A DNA stretch of 64,000 nt from Pseudoalteromonas lipolytica (GTDB taxonomy: Bacteria > Pseudomonadota > Gammaproteobacteria > Enterobacterales > Alteromonadaceae), in assembly GCF_001306915.1 (NCBI RefSeq), contig NZ_LJTC01000012.1, positions 5,855 to 69,854 of the forward strand, given 5' to 3'. Positions 1 through 8,837 of this stretch are shown here, one piece after another. The position numbers were made by a program, and so were the translations under genes. The first letter of the stretch is position 1; every line of letters starts with the position of its first letter. Below the pieces are notes generated by a model, which worked only from the letters and a program-made list of their open reading frames with translations, searched no databases and had not been told where the DNA came from.

Positions 1-1571
1 TCTGAGTCAGATTCAAAGTAGCTGGCTTTAATATTGAAGCTATCGCTTGCATATTCAAAACCTAATTCGCGGTTATCAGAAATCACAGGTTCTAGGTTTA
101 AGAAACTTTCAACCGATAAGCCAGCTTGGTTTATACCACGCAGTACACGCCCCACATCGGCCATGCTAAAGCCTTCGCTGTAGCTTGCGTAGAAACGAAG
201 GTCATCAGTCACTTGGTAGACAACACCTAAGTTCTCTAATAATTCGTTAAAGCTTGGCTCACCGCCTTCTACAAAGCTGCTGTTGTAAGATGCTAGGGTA
301 GTAAAGTCATCTACTTTTAATTTGCCGTACTCGTAACGAACACCGGCATTGAAAGTCCAATCTTCTAAGCCGTCATAACGTAGCTGAGCGAATGGTGCGA
401 TGTTATTAAACTTGGTTTTTGGCACCCAATGACGACCTGTTTGCGCAAGCTCTTGGTATGTTTCGTCAGAAAGTAAATCGATACCGGTCGCAATATCAAA
501 CTGGCTGCTTAATAGGTTATCTTTATTATAAGTAACGCGACTTCCAAACTTTTGTGACTTGTTTTGAGATTGGTCGTAAAGGTTTTCACCAAATTCAGGA
601 TCTTGGAAAGTACCAAATGTACCGCCGCCATACATTGCCGCAAAATCTTGCGTGAATAACTGAACTGCAAGGTTGCCGCCAGCGATATTAGTGTGGTTGT
701 AATCAAGGGTGAAAGTTGTTACACGGTTGCGTGGTGCATCACCTTCTATATCGCCTTTTTCAGCTGATGTGGCAAGGCCTGTTGTTGGGTCACCATTAAT
801 AGCAACAAAATCTCCATTACCCTCAATTTTGTAGTGGTTCAGCATCGCTTGAATACTTTGTTCATTATCAAGCTGATATTTAACTTTTAAAAATAGGTCT
901 AGGCTGGTTGAGTCTTGCGTATCACCTTGTGTGCCATCTAACCCAACAAAGTCTCCGTTACCATCGCGATACATACCAGTACTACGTGCCGATACACCGC
1001 CAATAAAACTAATATCATCTAGCTGTTGGCTGAATAAGTAGCTGGCTTTATAGCTTTGGCTGTCGCTGCCACCGTCTGTCGGAGTGCTAAACCCTGCGCT
1101 CATTTGGTGATTAAAATCGCCTGCTGATTTTGTGATGATATTAATAATACCGCCGCTTGCGCCCATGCCTTGGATTGCATTAGCACCACTGATCACTTCG
1201 ATGCGTTCGATCATGGCAGGATCAATTGTATTGCCGTCACGAGAACCATTACGCAACGGGTTCGACTGAGGTACACCATCAATCATGTATAGCGGTTCAC
1301 GGCCACGTAGTGTTTCACCTGCACTGGTCATTTTTTGACGACTTGGTGAAAAGCTCGGTAATAAATTACCTAAAATTTGCGATAGATCTTGAGTGTGAGC
1401 AAGTTGCTCAGCAATGTCTTCACTGGTAATAACGCTGATAGTTGCAGGTACAGTACTAACAGGTGCAGTACTACGCGTTGTAGAAACAGTAATACGCTCA
1501 ATATCTTGAGCCTGATTTGCTAACGCAGCGATAGGAGTAAGTAAAAAAGGAAGCGCAAATTTCATTGACAT
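1..1571 (-). CDS. TonB-dependent outer-membrane receptor (3' end beyond window)
   Basis: About 523 residues are visible and the gene runs off the left edge, so the end of the beta-barrel is missing. The N-terminus is a signal peptide (MSMKFALPFLLTPIAALA) followed by a TonB-box-like stretch (ERITVSTTR). The plug domain follows, with the typical LYMIDGVPQ and RIEVISGANAIQGMGASGG segments. Family knowledge: such receptors import ferric siderophores or other large ligands using TonB energy. A Fur-box-like site about 120 bp upstream favours an iron role, but the substrate cannot be read from sequence. Two in-frame ATGs (1571 and 1565) are possible; neither has a clear Shine-Dalgarno, and an in-frame stop lies eight codons upstream. 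Confidence 0.93.
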   Translation of the reverse strand, partial: MSMKFALPFLLTPIAALANQAQDIERITVSTTRSTAPVSTVPATISVITSEDIAEQLAHTQDLSQILGNLLPSFSPSRQKMTSAGETLRGREPLYMIDGVPQSNPLRNGSRDGNTIDPAMIERIEVISGANAIQGMGASGGIINIITKSAGDFNHQMSAGFSTPTDGGSDSQSYKASYLFSQQLDDISFIGGVSARSTGMYRDGNGDFVGLDGTQGDTQDSTSLDLFLKVKYQLDNEQSIQAMLNHYKIEGNGDFVAINGDPTTGLATSAEKGDIEGDAPRNRVTTFTLDYNHTNIAGGNLAVQLFTQDFAAMYGGGTFGTFQDPEFGENLYDQSQNKSQKFGSRVTYNKDNLLSSQFDIATGIDLLSDETYQELAQTGRHWVPKTKFNNIAPFAQLRYDGLEDWTFNAGVRYEYGKLKVDDFTTLASYNSSFVEGGEPSFNELLENLGVVYQVTDDLRFYASYSEGFSMADVGRVLRGINQAGLSVESFLNLEPVISDNRELGFEYASDSFNIKASYFESDS

Positions 1572-1693
1572 CGTTAAATCGCTATATAATTGTTATTAAA
1601 AATTGTTCGTATTTATACATGTGTTTATTGCTGCAATCAATATTGTGTAAAGGCTATAAAAACTTGGTTTACTTTGGTTTTTCTGTAAGTGAC

Positions 1694-1708
1694 TGATAAT
1701 GATTATTT
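1694..1708. promoter_or_regulatory. Fur-box-like site
   Basis: TGATAATGATTATTT matches 12 of 14 defined positions of the 7-1-7 Fur consensus (TGATAAT-N-ATTATCA). It lies in the divergent region between the TonB receptor (start 1571) and the VOC gene (start 1797), so it could serve either. Iron control of the receptor is the natural reading; this is inferred from the motif only. Confidence 0.6.
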
Positions 1709-1796
1709 AATTTTTCTAAACGGTTATTTAATTAATTTAAAAAATAATTGGTAAAAAAGCCGCTTGTTGATTACCGTTAATGAAGGAGGAACAGTC

Positions 1797-2591
1797 ATGA
1801 CAAAAATAAATACAAAACACCCTGCGGGTACTTTCTGTTGGGCCGAGTTATGCGCAAAAGACTGGCAAGCTGCAAAGCAATTTTACACGCAACTTTTTGA
1901 CTGGGGTTTTGATGATCAGCCAATAGGTGAAGACATGTATTACACCATGCTGCAAAAGCAAGGTGATGATATTGCCGCTATGTATCAACTGCCAGCAAGT
2001 ATGAGTGAGATGCCAACCCATTGGTTATTATATATTGCTGTTGATGATGTTGACCAAAGCACTGAGCTGGCAAAATCATTGGGGGCAACGGTTTTGGCAG
2101 GGCCACATGATGTCATGACAGCGGGTCGCATGGTGATGCTGCAAGAACCTGGCGGCGCAACATTTGCCTTGTGGCAAGCGGGTGAGCATATCGGGGCTAA
2201 AAGAGTGCAAGAGCTTAACCTACCTTATTGGTTTGAGCTTGTGTCGAAAGACATGCAAAAAAGTCGCGACTTTTATTGTCAGTTATTCGGATGGCAGTTT
2301 GAGGTGAAACCCATGGAAGGTATGGACTACACCTTATTCACTATTGATGAGCAACCGATAGCAGGCATGCTCGAAATGACCGATGAATGGCCAGATGATA
2401 TTCCACCGCATTGGATGCCGTATTTTGCGGTAGCAGATTGCGATCAGACGGTTGCCAAAGCAACGCAGCTTAATGGCGCTATTTGTGTGCCAGCAACAGA
2501 CATTCCAGATGTTGGGCGTTTTAGTGTGATTACCGACCCACAAGGGGCCGTTTTTTCTATTCTTAAGTCAACCATTGATGAATTAACTTAA
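1797..2591 (+). CDS. Two-domain VOC (glyoxalase/bleomycin-resistance fold) protein
   Basis: The protein has 264 residues and two tandem VOC modules, about residues 10-125 and 140-258. They repeat the same landmarks: FYTQLFDW and FYCQLFGW, HWLLYIAVDDVDQ and HWMPYFAVADCDQ, and GRMVMLQEPGG and GRFSVITDPQG. The family resembles the mycobacterial Cfp30B-type two-domain VOC proteins, whose reaction is not established. The ATG at 1797 is chosen because AAGGAGG lies 7 bases upstream; an in-frame TTG at 1764 has no such site. It is a single-gene unit divergent from the TonB receptor. Function: probably a metal-binding small-molecule enzyme or binding protein, substrate unknown. Confidence 0.85.
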   Translation: MTKINTKHPAGTFCWAELCAKDWQAAKQFYTQLFDWGFDDQPIGEDMYYTMLQKQGDDIAAMYQLPASMSEMPTHWLLYIAVDDVDQSTELAKSLGATVLAGPHDVMTAGRMVMLQEPGGATFALWQAGEHIGAKRVQELNLPYWFELVSKDMQKSRDFYCQLFGWQFEVKPMEGMDYTLFTIDEQPIAGMLEMTDEWPDDIPPHWMPYFAVADCDQTVAKATQLNGAICVPATDIPDVGRFSVITDPQGAVFSILKSTIDELT

Positions 2592-2621
2592 GCTCTTGGT
2601 TTTTGCCAATCTGTCCCAAAG

Positions 2622-2679
2622 TATACACCTAAGCCTCATCAAGATGCAGAAACTCGCACCTTGAGGTGGTTTAGGTATA
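2622..2679. repeat. Imperfect intergenic inverted repeat
   Basis: The left arm, reading TATAC..CTAA..CCTC..CAAG, is mirrored by CTTGAGG...TTTAGGTATA on the right. A smaller CACCTTGAGGTG hairpin sits within the right half. The element fills most of the gap between the VOC and SDR genes and has no T-tract, so it does not look like a simple terminator. It may be a dispersed repeat or an operator. Confidence 0.45.
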
Positions 2680-2704
2680 AATACCCCAACTAAGGAGCAG
2701 ATTG

Positions 2705-3370
2705 ATGACTAAGCATGTGGTGGTTACAGGGGCCAATAAAGGGATTGGTCTTAATTTATGTAAACAATATTCAGCCAAAGGTTACCGTGTTACCGCGGTG
2801 GTTCGCACCCCAAGCGAAGAACTTCAAGCACTCGATGTGAAGATTATTAGCGACATTGATGTATCTAACGCCGATGATGTTGCAACACTTGCCAATTACT
2901 TACACGGCGACAAAATTGATATTTTGGTTAATAACGCCGGTATTTTTCACAACGAAACATTCGCTGATATGGACTTTGCTGCCATCGAAAAGCAAATTAG
3001 CGTGAACAGTATCGCGCCTATTCGTATTACGCATGCATTACAGCAAAGTTTAGGCATTGATGCTAAAGTGGCGATGATTACATCGCGCATGGGCTCAATT
3101 GCTGATAACGGCTCGGGCGGTTACATTGGTTATCGCATGTCAAAGGCGGCCCTTAATGCTGCGAGTGTTAGTTTAGCCTATGAGTTAAAAGATAAAAAAA
3201 TTGCTGTTGGCTTATTTCACCCAGGCTTTGTACAAACGCAAATGGTTAATTTTGCTGGCGATATCAGCCCTGAAACTGCAGCAGAGCGTCTCATCAAACG
3301 TATTGATGAACTAAACCTTAGCAACACAGGTGGGTTTTGGCATTCAAATGGTGAAACGCTACCTTGGTAA
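2705..3370 (+). CDS. Short-chain dehydrogenase/reductase (SDR)
   Basis: A 221-residue classical SDR. It has the Rossmann cofactor motif TGANKGIG (residues 8-15), the NNAG motif (76-79), and a catalytic Ser127, Tyr143 (in YRMSK) and Lys147. This is the full catalytic set for an NAD(P)H-dependent oxidoreductase. The short length and sequence resemble the CsgA/sniffer-type carbonyl reductases, but the substrate cannot be inferred. The ATG at 2705 follows AAGGAG by 7 bases and is preferred to the TTG one codon earlier. It stands alone between two non-coding gaps. Confidence 0.9.
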   Translation: MTKHVVVTGANKGIGLNLCKQYSAKGYRVTAVVRTPSEELQALDVKIISDIDVSNADDVATLANYLHGDKIDILVNNAGIFHNETFADMDFAAIEKQISVNSIAPIRITHALQQSLGIDAKVAMITSRMGSIADNGSGGYIGYRMSKAALNAASVSLAYELKDKKIAVGLFHPGFVQTQMVNFAGDISPETAAERLIKRIDELNLSNTGGFWHSNGETLPW

Positions 3371-3401
3371 TACTTTTTTCACTGTTTTTATAACTCGGTT
3401 A

Positions 3402-3425
3402 GTTAGTAGCTAAAAAGCTGCTAAC
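3402..3425. repeat. Hairpin downstream of the SDR gene
   Basis: GTTAGTAGCT and AGCTGCTAAC form a 10-bp stem with one G-T pair around an AAAA loop. There is no T-run after it, so it would be a weak terminator at best. Confidence 0.4.
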
Positions 3426-3460
3426 TGCTGATAAGTTTCGCTAATTTTTGAACTTATAGT

Positions 3461-3470
3461 TTGCTATACT
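3461..3470 (+). promoter_or_regulatory. Candidate extended -10 promoter for the cti operon
   Basis: TTGCTATACT contains TGn plus TATACT, an extended -10 element, 38 bases before the start codon of the small acidic gene. No convincing -35 lies at 17 bp. This is a motif-level prediction. Confidence 0.4.
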
Positions 3471-3508
3471 CGTACAATTAAAAGTCATTTTGATGTAGAG
3501 AGCAGCAC

Positions 3509-3889
3509 ATGGAATTAGAGCAAAATAGCGAATTAACCCTTCCTCTTTTTTATTTCGATGAAAACCTTCATAGCCGCGATATTGAATCTCCAGATCTATT
3601 ATTACATGTAACGTTAAGCGAAGAGTTACTCGCGCAGCTTTGTCAAAACCCAGCTGCTGATAGCAGTGTGGCTATTGCTATTAATGAATATCGTCTTGAA
3701 GCGTTAAATGATGATTATCAAGTATTGATTAATAGTGAGCACGACGCGCAGTTAACTTTAGTTCGCGGGCCATTATTGAGCGCAATGCTTAGCTGTGACA
3801 ATGATCAAACTTTTGTGTCGCCGCAAGTAGATATGATGCCAACCTTCGATTTAGGTGATGACGTTGAAGATATCGAGGAGGAAGGATGA
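3509..3889 (+). CDS. Small acidic protein of unknown function, coupled to cti
   Basis: The protein has 126 residues, is strongly acidic, and ends in a run of Asp/Glu (DDVEDIEEEG). I recognise no domain, signal peptide or membrane segment, so it is probably cytoplasmic. Its stop overlaps the start codon of cti (ATGA), so the two are translationally coupled. That is a strong hint that this product works with, or controls the synthesis of, the isomerase. The start follows GTAGAGAGCAGCAC, a modest ribosome site. A candidate extended -10 promoter lies upstream. It could be a regulator or chaperone for Cti; this is inference from gene order alone. Confidence 0.8.
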   Translation: MELEQNSELTLPLFYFDENLHSRDIESPDLLLHVTLSEELLAQLCQNPAADSSVAIAINEYRLEALNDDYQVLINSEHDAQLTLVRGPLLSAMLSCDNDQTFVSPQVDMMPTFDLGDDVEDIEEEG

Positions 3890-6222
3890 GAAAAACCCTC
3901 ACGACCGTATTCGGACTTATTCTTTTAAGTGGCTGTGCATATTTAGGCGCTGCTCATTACGATGAATTGTTTGGTGAAGAGCAACCTAGAGAGCGTGTTG
4001 TTGCTGCATCAACACTTGAAGGCGCCGAGTTTTTAAGTGACGTAAAACCTGTTCTTGACACTCGTTGTGTGGTTTGTCACGGCTGTTATGATGCACCTTG
4101 TCAGCTTAAGTTATCTTCTGTGGAAGGAATTGACCGAGGTTTAAGTAAAGAGCGTGTCTATGATGGCACACGTTTGCTTGCACAAGAGCCAAGTCGTTTA
4201 CTATTTGATGCGACAACCACAGCTCAGTGGCGTGAAAAAGGCTTTACGCCAGTGCTTAACGAGCGAGTACAAACCGAAGAAGCGAACCTAGCGGGTAGCG
4301 TGCTTTATAACTCTTTGGTGCTTAAGCAAAGCAGCCCTCTGCCTAAGCAAGCTATTTTAGGCGATGAGTTTGATTTTTCACTCGATCGTGAACAAACATG
4401 CACCACAATGAATGAGTTTGATTCATTTGCTAAAGATAATCCACACAGTGGTATGCCATATGGTTTACCGGGGATCTCAAGCGAAGAGTTTCAGCACCTT
4501 GCTAAATGGCTCAGAAAAGGCGGATATCTTGCTCATATTGAGCCCCCTGAAAAAGGCGTACTTAAGCAAGTGGAGCGCTGGGAAGCTTTCTTAAATCAAG
4601 ATGGTTTAAAGCATCAACTAGCTGCTCGTTATATTTACGAGCACTGGTACTTAGCGCATATTTATTTTCCTGAGCATGGCGATAAACACAGCTACTTTAA
4701 ACTAGTTCGCTCTTCGACTCCGCCGGGAGAAGAGATCAAGCATATTAGCACGCGTCGCCCTTATGAAGACCCTAAAGTTGAACGAGTTTACTATCGTTTA
4801 ATGCATGACCGCTCGACTATTTTAGCTAAAACACATTTACCTTTAGCATTAAATGATGAAAAACTTGCCCGCTTACATTCGCAATTTATTGAAGCTGATT
4901 ATCAAGTAAATAAATTGCCAAGCTATAAGCCTGAAGTAGCATCAAATCCGTTTAAAGCTTTTGCAGCAATTCCAGTAAACTCGCGTTATCAATTTATGCT
5001 TGATGAAGCAGAGCTTATAATCATGGGCTTTATTAAAGGTCCTGTTTGTCGTGGTCAAATCGCGTTAAACGTGATTAACGATCAGTTTTGGGTTGGTTTT
5101 GCTAAGCCTGAAATGGCGGCGACACCTAAAGTCGGTGAAATGTTGTTACAACATGAAGATGCGCTAGCTTTACCTGCAGAAGAAGAAAGTAACGCTTTAC
5201 CGATTTCTAGTTGGGTAAAGTACTCAAAACGCCAAAACAAATACTTATCAGCAAAAGTTGCACTGGCAAATAAGATGTTTGAGAACGGTCAGCACCTTAC
5301 CACCGATTTACTTTGGCAAGGTGAAGGTCATAACCAAAATGCAGCGCTGACGGTGTTCCGTCATTTCGATAGTGCAACGGTTGTAAAAGGTTGGATAGGC
5401 CAGCAACCAAAGACTGCTTGGATACTCGATTATGCCTTATTTGAACGTATTCATTACTTGCTGGTGGCGGGGTTTGATGTGTACGGCAATATAGGTCATC
5501 AGCTTTTAACTCGTTTGTATATGGACTTTTTACGCTTAGAAGGCGAAGCAAATTATCTGGCGTTATTACCAGAAGCTAAACGTAAAGAAGTTAAAGCTCA
5601 GTGGTATCGTAAATCACCACCTAGTTTAACCAGTTTCTTTGAAGATGAACTGTCATTTAGTCAACCTACTGGCATTGAATTCAAAACAGCAGATCAGCAG
5701 TCTGAGCTGTATAACATGCTTAAAGAGAAGCTCAAACCAATTTTGAGTCCTCGTTATGACTACACCAAAGTGCCAGAACCGCTTGCACAAATAAATGATT
5801 TGCCTGTCAAAGCAATTAATCTACTGCCGCAAATTTCGTTTGTGTTAGTCAAAGAGGGCGATGAACAGCACAAAGCCTATACTCTTATTCATCACAATGC
5901 TCATTACAATATTTCGAGTTTATTGAATGAAGAAGGGCAGCGAGCTTATGACGAAGATACTGTAACAATTGTACCGGGGTTTATTGGTGATTACCCAGAA
6001 GCAATTTGGTATCTACATAACGAACAACAGGTTGCTGCATTTGCAGCTGGGCTTGCTAAAGTGACTGATGAGTCGGCATATAGAGACCTGAAAAGCGAAT
6101 TTGCGATTCGTCGAACGCATCCTCAGTTTTGGCAATACAGCGATATTTTGCATCGTGTAGCTAAAGAATACCGAGGTGTCGAATTTGGGTTATTTGATTA
6201 TAACCGCCTCGAAAATAGGTAG
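3886..6222 (+). CDS. cti: Fatty acid cis/trans isomerase (haem-containing)
   Basis: The 778-residue length matches the Cti family. Cti converts cis-unsaturated acyl chains of membrane phospholipids to trans chains in the periplasm, stiffening the membrane under solvent, heat or salt stress. The haem site CVVCH is at residues 61-65, followed by the family-typical GCYDAPCQLKL. The N-terminus has a hydrophobic stretch ending in a lipobox-like LLSGC (Cys17), so this homologue may be a lipoprotein; the family is more often described with an ordinary cleaved signal. A ribosome site (GAGGAGGAAGG) lies inside the preceding gene, which overlaps by 4 bases. Identification is strong. Confidence 0.95.
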   Translation: MRKTLTTVFGLILLSGCAYLGAAHYDELFGEEQPRERVVAASTLEGAEFLSDVKPVLDTRCVVCHGCYDAPCQLKLSSVEGIDRGLSKERVYDGTRLLAQEPSRLLFDATTTAQWREKGFTPVLNERVQTEEANLAGSVLYNSLVLKQSSPLPKQAILGDEFDFSLDREQTCTTMNEFDSFAKDNPHSGMPYGLPGISSEEFQHLAKWLRKGGYLAHIEPPEKGVLKQVERWEAFLNQDGLKHQLAARYIYEHWYLAHIYFPEHGDKHSYFKLVRSSTPPGEEIKHISTRRPYEDPKVERVYYRLMHDRSTILAKTHLPLALNDEKLARLHSQFIEADYQVNKLPSYKPEVASNPFKAFAAIPVNSRYQFMLDEAELIIMGFIKGPVCRGQIALNVINDQFWVGFAKPEMAATPKVGEMLLQHEDALALPAEEESNALPISSWVKYSKRQNKYLSAKVALANKMFENGQHLTTDLLWQGEGHNQNAALTVFRHFDSATVVKGWIGQQPKTAWILDYALFERIHYLLVAGFDVYGNIGHQLLTRLYMDFLRLEGEANYLALLPEAKRKEVKAQWYRKSPPSLTSFFEDELSFSQPTGIEFKTADQQSELYNMLKEKLKPILSPRYDYTKVPEPLAQINDLPVKAINLLPQISFVLVKEGDEQHKAYTLIHHNAHYNISSLLNEEGQRAYDEDTVTIVPGFIGDYPEAIWYLHNEQQVAAFAAGLAKVTDESAYRDLKSEFAIRRTHPQFWQYSDILHRVAKEYRGVEFGLFDYNRLENR

Positions 6223-6249
6223 CCTTTAAGTACTGCTTTGTTTGTTGAT

Positions 6250-6273
6250 AAAGCCCACTTAATAGTGGGCTTT
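6250..6273. terminator. Hairpin after cti
   Basis: AAAGCCCACT and AGTGGGCTTT form a perfect 10-bp stem around TAAT. The trailing T-run is only three bases, so termination may be partial and allow read-through into the downstream sensor kinase. Confidence 0.6.
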
Positions 6274-6319
6274 ACTGCTTAATTTAGACTAGAATAAAAT
6301 AAAAAGATCAGAGAAATGC

Positions 6320-8071
6320 ATGTTAAACCTAGTTATTGATATCCGTAAAAGATATCGCTGGGGGTTATTAGCGATAGCGCTTCTAATATCCTTTTCAGCG
6401 GCCTTGATTCAATCTTTGTTGTATATCCAAAAGGGTGATGCCGAGGTGATCAATATTGCCGGCAAGCAACGAATGCTCTCTCAAAAGATTGCTTTGCATG
6501 GTAACGCATTAATTTATGACAAGTCTCTGCCTGTAAAGCAACAGCATCGCAAGCTGCTACAAGACACCGTTGAGCAGTTTATTGCAGGTCACCAGTTTTT
6601 GGTTGCTCGCGATGGTCCAAATACGTTTCGTCATTTAAATCAGGAGTTAGAGGCACATTACTTTGCTGCTCCAAATAAGCTTGATGCGCGTGTTAAGCGC
6701 TATGTAAGTAAAGCACAGAAGCTATTAAATAGCCGTGACGACTACACAGATTTTGACGGGCCTGTTTTCGAAACTCAACAAGTTGAAGTCTTATTAAATG
6801 AATTAGATGTAGCTGTTGAGTTGCTTGAGCAAGAGTCTGTAAAAAAAGTCACATTTATTGCAACAGTTGAATTAATATTTTGGTTAACGGCTTTGCTGTT
6901 GTTATTGATTGAACTATTTTTTGTCTTTAAGCCAATGGAATCATTAATCGCTAAAACAATTAATAAGTATCAAACTCAAAAAGAATATGCGGAGCAAATA
7001 AGCAAAAATAAAGAGCGCTTTATAGCTCGCGCAAGTCATGAATTTCGAACACCAATACAAGGCCTTACAGCCTCTATTGAAGCGCTTGATATCAATGAAC
7101 AACAGCTCGCAACTAAAAAACAAGCTGTTTATTGTGTGAATAGATTAGTCGCAATGTTAGATGAACTTGTTGATTTACAACAGCTCACAACAGGAAATTG
7201 GCAATTAAACCCGAGTCGTGGAAATTTAAAGTCGACTCTAAAACACGCGATCACCCCATTTGAATATGTTTGCGACGAAAAGAATATTCTGCTTAGTATC
7301 GATATTCCAGAATCTCTTAACAAAGATGTACTTACTGATCATGCTCGTTTACAGCAAGTTTTGGCTGAACTCATCAACAATGCAGTAAAGTTTACTGCTG
7401 AACAAGGTCGAATTGCGATCACAGCAAGAAGTCAAGGCGAACAAAACTACATTATTGAAGTGCAAGATAACGGCAAAGGGTTTGAAAAGCCACCGACCGA
7501 TATACTCAGCTTGGAAAATGATAGCGAGCAGCATTTTCAAGGCCTTAAAACTGGTTTGTTGAGGGTGGTGCATATTGTTAAAGCTTTGCAGGGGAATATT
7601 GAGTTTTTAAGTGCTCAACCGCAAGGTGTTAAAGTGGTGCTTAGCTTAGAGTTAAGTAATGCCGCTGGTGATGACGCAGAGGTTTTATTACCCAATAAGT
7701 TACACTGCTTAATTGTGGAAGATAATCAGTTGAATGCCACTATATTAGGTCGTATTTTAGGGCAGTTAAATTACAGCTTTGATATCGCTGAAAATGGCTT
7801 AATCGCCACAGATAAAGCGTCAGATAAGCAGTATGATTTAATCTTTATGGATTTGAATATGCCAGTTATGGATGGCTTTAAAGCGATTGATATTATTCGT
7901 AATGAGCAGGGGCAACAGGTGCCAATTTTGGTGGTGACGGCCAATACATCAAATGATGATTTACAACGTGTGTATGAACTTGGGGCTAACCTACATGTAT
8001 ACAAACCGATCTCGCTAGATTCAGTGCAAAAAGCTCTCAGTATTTTATTTACCGAGAGCTCACAGGGATAA
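6320..8071 (+). CDS. Membrane hybrid histidine kinase with PilJ-type sensor domain
   Basis: 583 residues. A transmembrane helix (about 15-36) is followed by a periplasmic domain of about 140 residues that begins with INIAGKQRMLSQKIALH. This is the signature of the PilJ / type IV pilus MCP-like (NarX-like) N-terminal domain. A second helix (about 178-203) leads to HisKA with His240 in SHEFRTP, a HATPase domain (ELINNAVKF near 350, DNGKGF near 383) and a C-terminal receiver with Asp511 in MDLNMPVMDG and Lys562. The kinase therefore phosphorylates its own receiver; no partner regulator is adjacent. It starts about 100 bp after cti, on the same strand behind a weak terminator. A link to membrane stress is inference. 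Confidence 0.92.
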   Translation: MLNLVIDIRKRYRWGLLAIALLISFSAALIQSLLYIQKGDAEVINIAGKQRMLSQKIALHGNALIYDKSLPVKQQHRKLLQDTVEQFIAGHQFLVARDGPNTFRHLNQELEAHYFAAPNKLDARVKRYVSKAQKLLNSRDDYTDFDGPVFETQQVEVLLNELDVAVELLEQESVKKVTFIATVELIFWLTALLLLLIELFFVFKPMESLIAKTINKYQTQKEYAEQISKNKERFIARASHEFRTPIQGLTASIEALDINEQQLATKKQAVYCVNRLVAMLDELVDLQQLTTGNWQLNPSRGNLKSTLKHAITPFEYVCDEKNILLSIDIPESLNKDVLTDHARLQQVLAELINNAVKFTAEQGRIAITARSQGEQNYIIEVQDNGKGFEKPPTDILSLENDSEQHFQGLKTGLLRVVHIVKALQGNIEFLSAQPQGVKVVLSLELSNAAGDDAEVLLPNKLHCLIVEDNQLNATILGRILGQLNYSFDIAENGLIATDKASDKQYDLIFMDLNMPVMDGFKAIDIIRNEQGQQVPILVVTANTSNDDLQRVYELGANLHVYKPISLDSVQKALSILFTESSQG

Positions 8072-8084
8072 CCAAAGCGTTAAA

Positions 8085-8708
8085 TTAGTTTGTTACTTTG
8101 ATGTCGCCAACACCTACTTCAACGTCAATATCATGCAGCCCATTGCCTCGGTAGCTTGAGTGAGAGCTAACGACTTTGCGGCTGGTGTTAGCCTCTTTTT
8201 TCAAGCCGCGAATCTTGGTGTCGCCCACACCGGTATCTAGTTCGATGCGTCTGTAATCGTCAAGCGCACTATCAATTCTTACTGCGCCCACACCAAGTTC
8301 AATCTCAACTGAATTACTTGCGTCGTTAATCTCAATATCACCTACACCTAGCTCAACATCAATTGCCATTGATTTAGGCATTTTTACATGCCAGTTTTGT
8401 TGAATGTCATCGTTATCTAATTTTAAGCTAAGTGAGCTGGCACTTTGCGAGTGGCTTAATTCGATATCTGATAAGTCAACATCAGAGCTGAACCAGCTAT
8501 TGTCATTTTTTGGTTCAATGCGAACTGTAACCACGACTTCGCTGCCGTCATAGCTTTCGACTTCTAAGCTGCCCACCGGAAAATCAATATCAAGCTGGCT
8601 TGCGCCATTCACTGCAAAGTTATGATTTAGCTCACGTGAGTCTTTTGCCATTGCGTATGTTGTTGTAAGTGCTAAGCCTATTGCTGCTACACAAAGTAAT
8701 TTTTTCAT
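8085..8708 (-). CDS. Secreted beta-repeat protein, DUF4097-like
   Basis: 207 residues. A signal peptide (about 1-21, ending YAMA) precedes an all-beta body with four near-repeats of one strand pattern: ELGVGDIEI, ELGVGAVRI, DTGVGDTKI and EVGVGDIKV, about 22-40 residues apart. This is the layout of DUF4097 putative adhesin beta-solenoids. No enzymatic motif is visible. It is likely a periplasmic or surface protein. It converges with the sensor kinase gene, separated by only 13 bases and with no terminator between them. Function unknown. Confidence 0.82.
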   Translation of the reverse strand: MKKLLCVAAIGLALTTTYAMAKDSRELNHNFAVNGASQLDIDFPVGSLEVESYDGSEVVVTVRIEPKNDNSWFSSDVDLSDIELSHSQSASSLSLKLDNDDIQQNWHVKMPKSMAIDVELGVGDIEINDASNSVEIELGVGAVRIDSALDDYRRIELDTGVGDTKIRGLKKEANTSRKVVSSHSSYRGNGLHDIDVEVGVGDIKVTN

Positions 8709-8837
8709 TGTCTGATTCCTGTTAATGACCTTTTATACCTTAGTCGCAGCCGTGTTCAAAAAAGGTTTAAACGATTTTTAATTTTTTATCGAATGCGGTA
8801 ACGTCAAGTTAACGGTAACTTAGAATGAGGATTCAAA

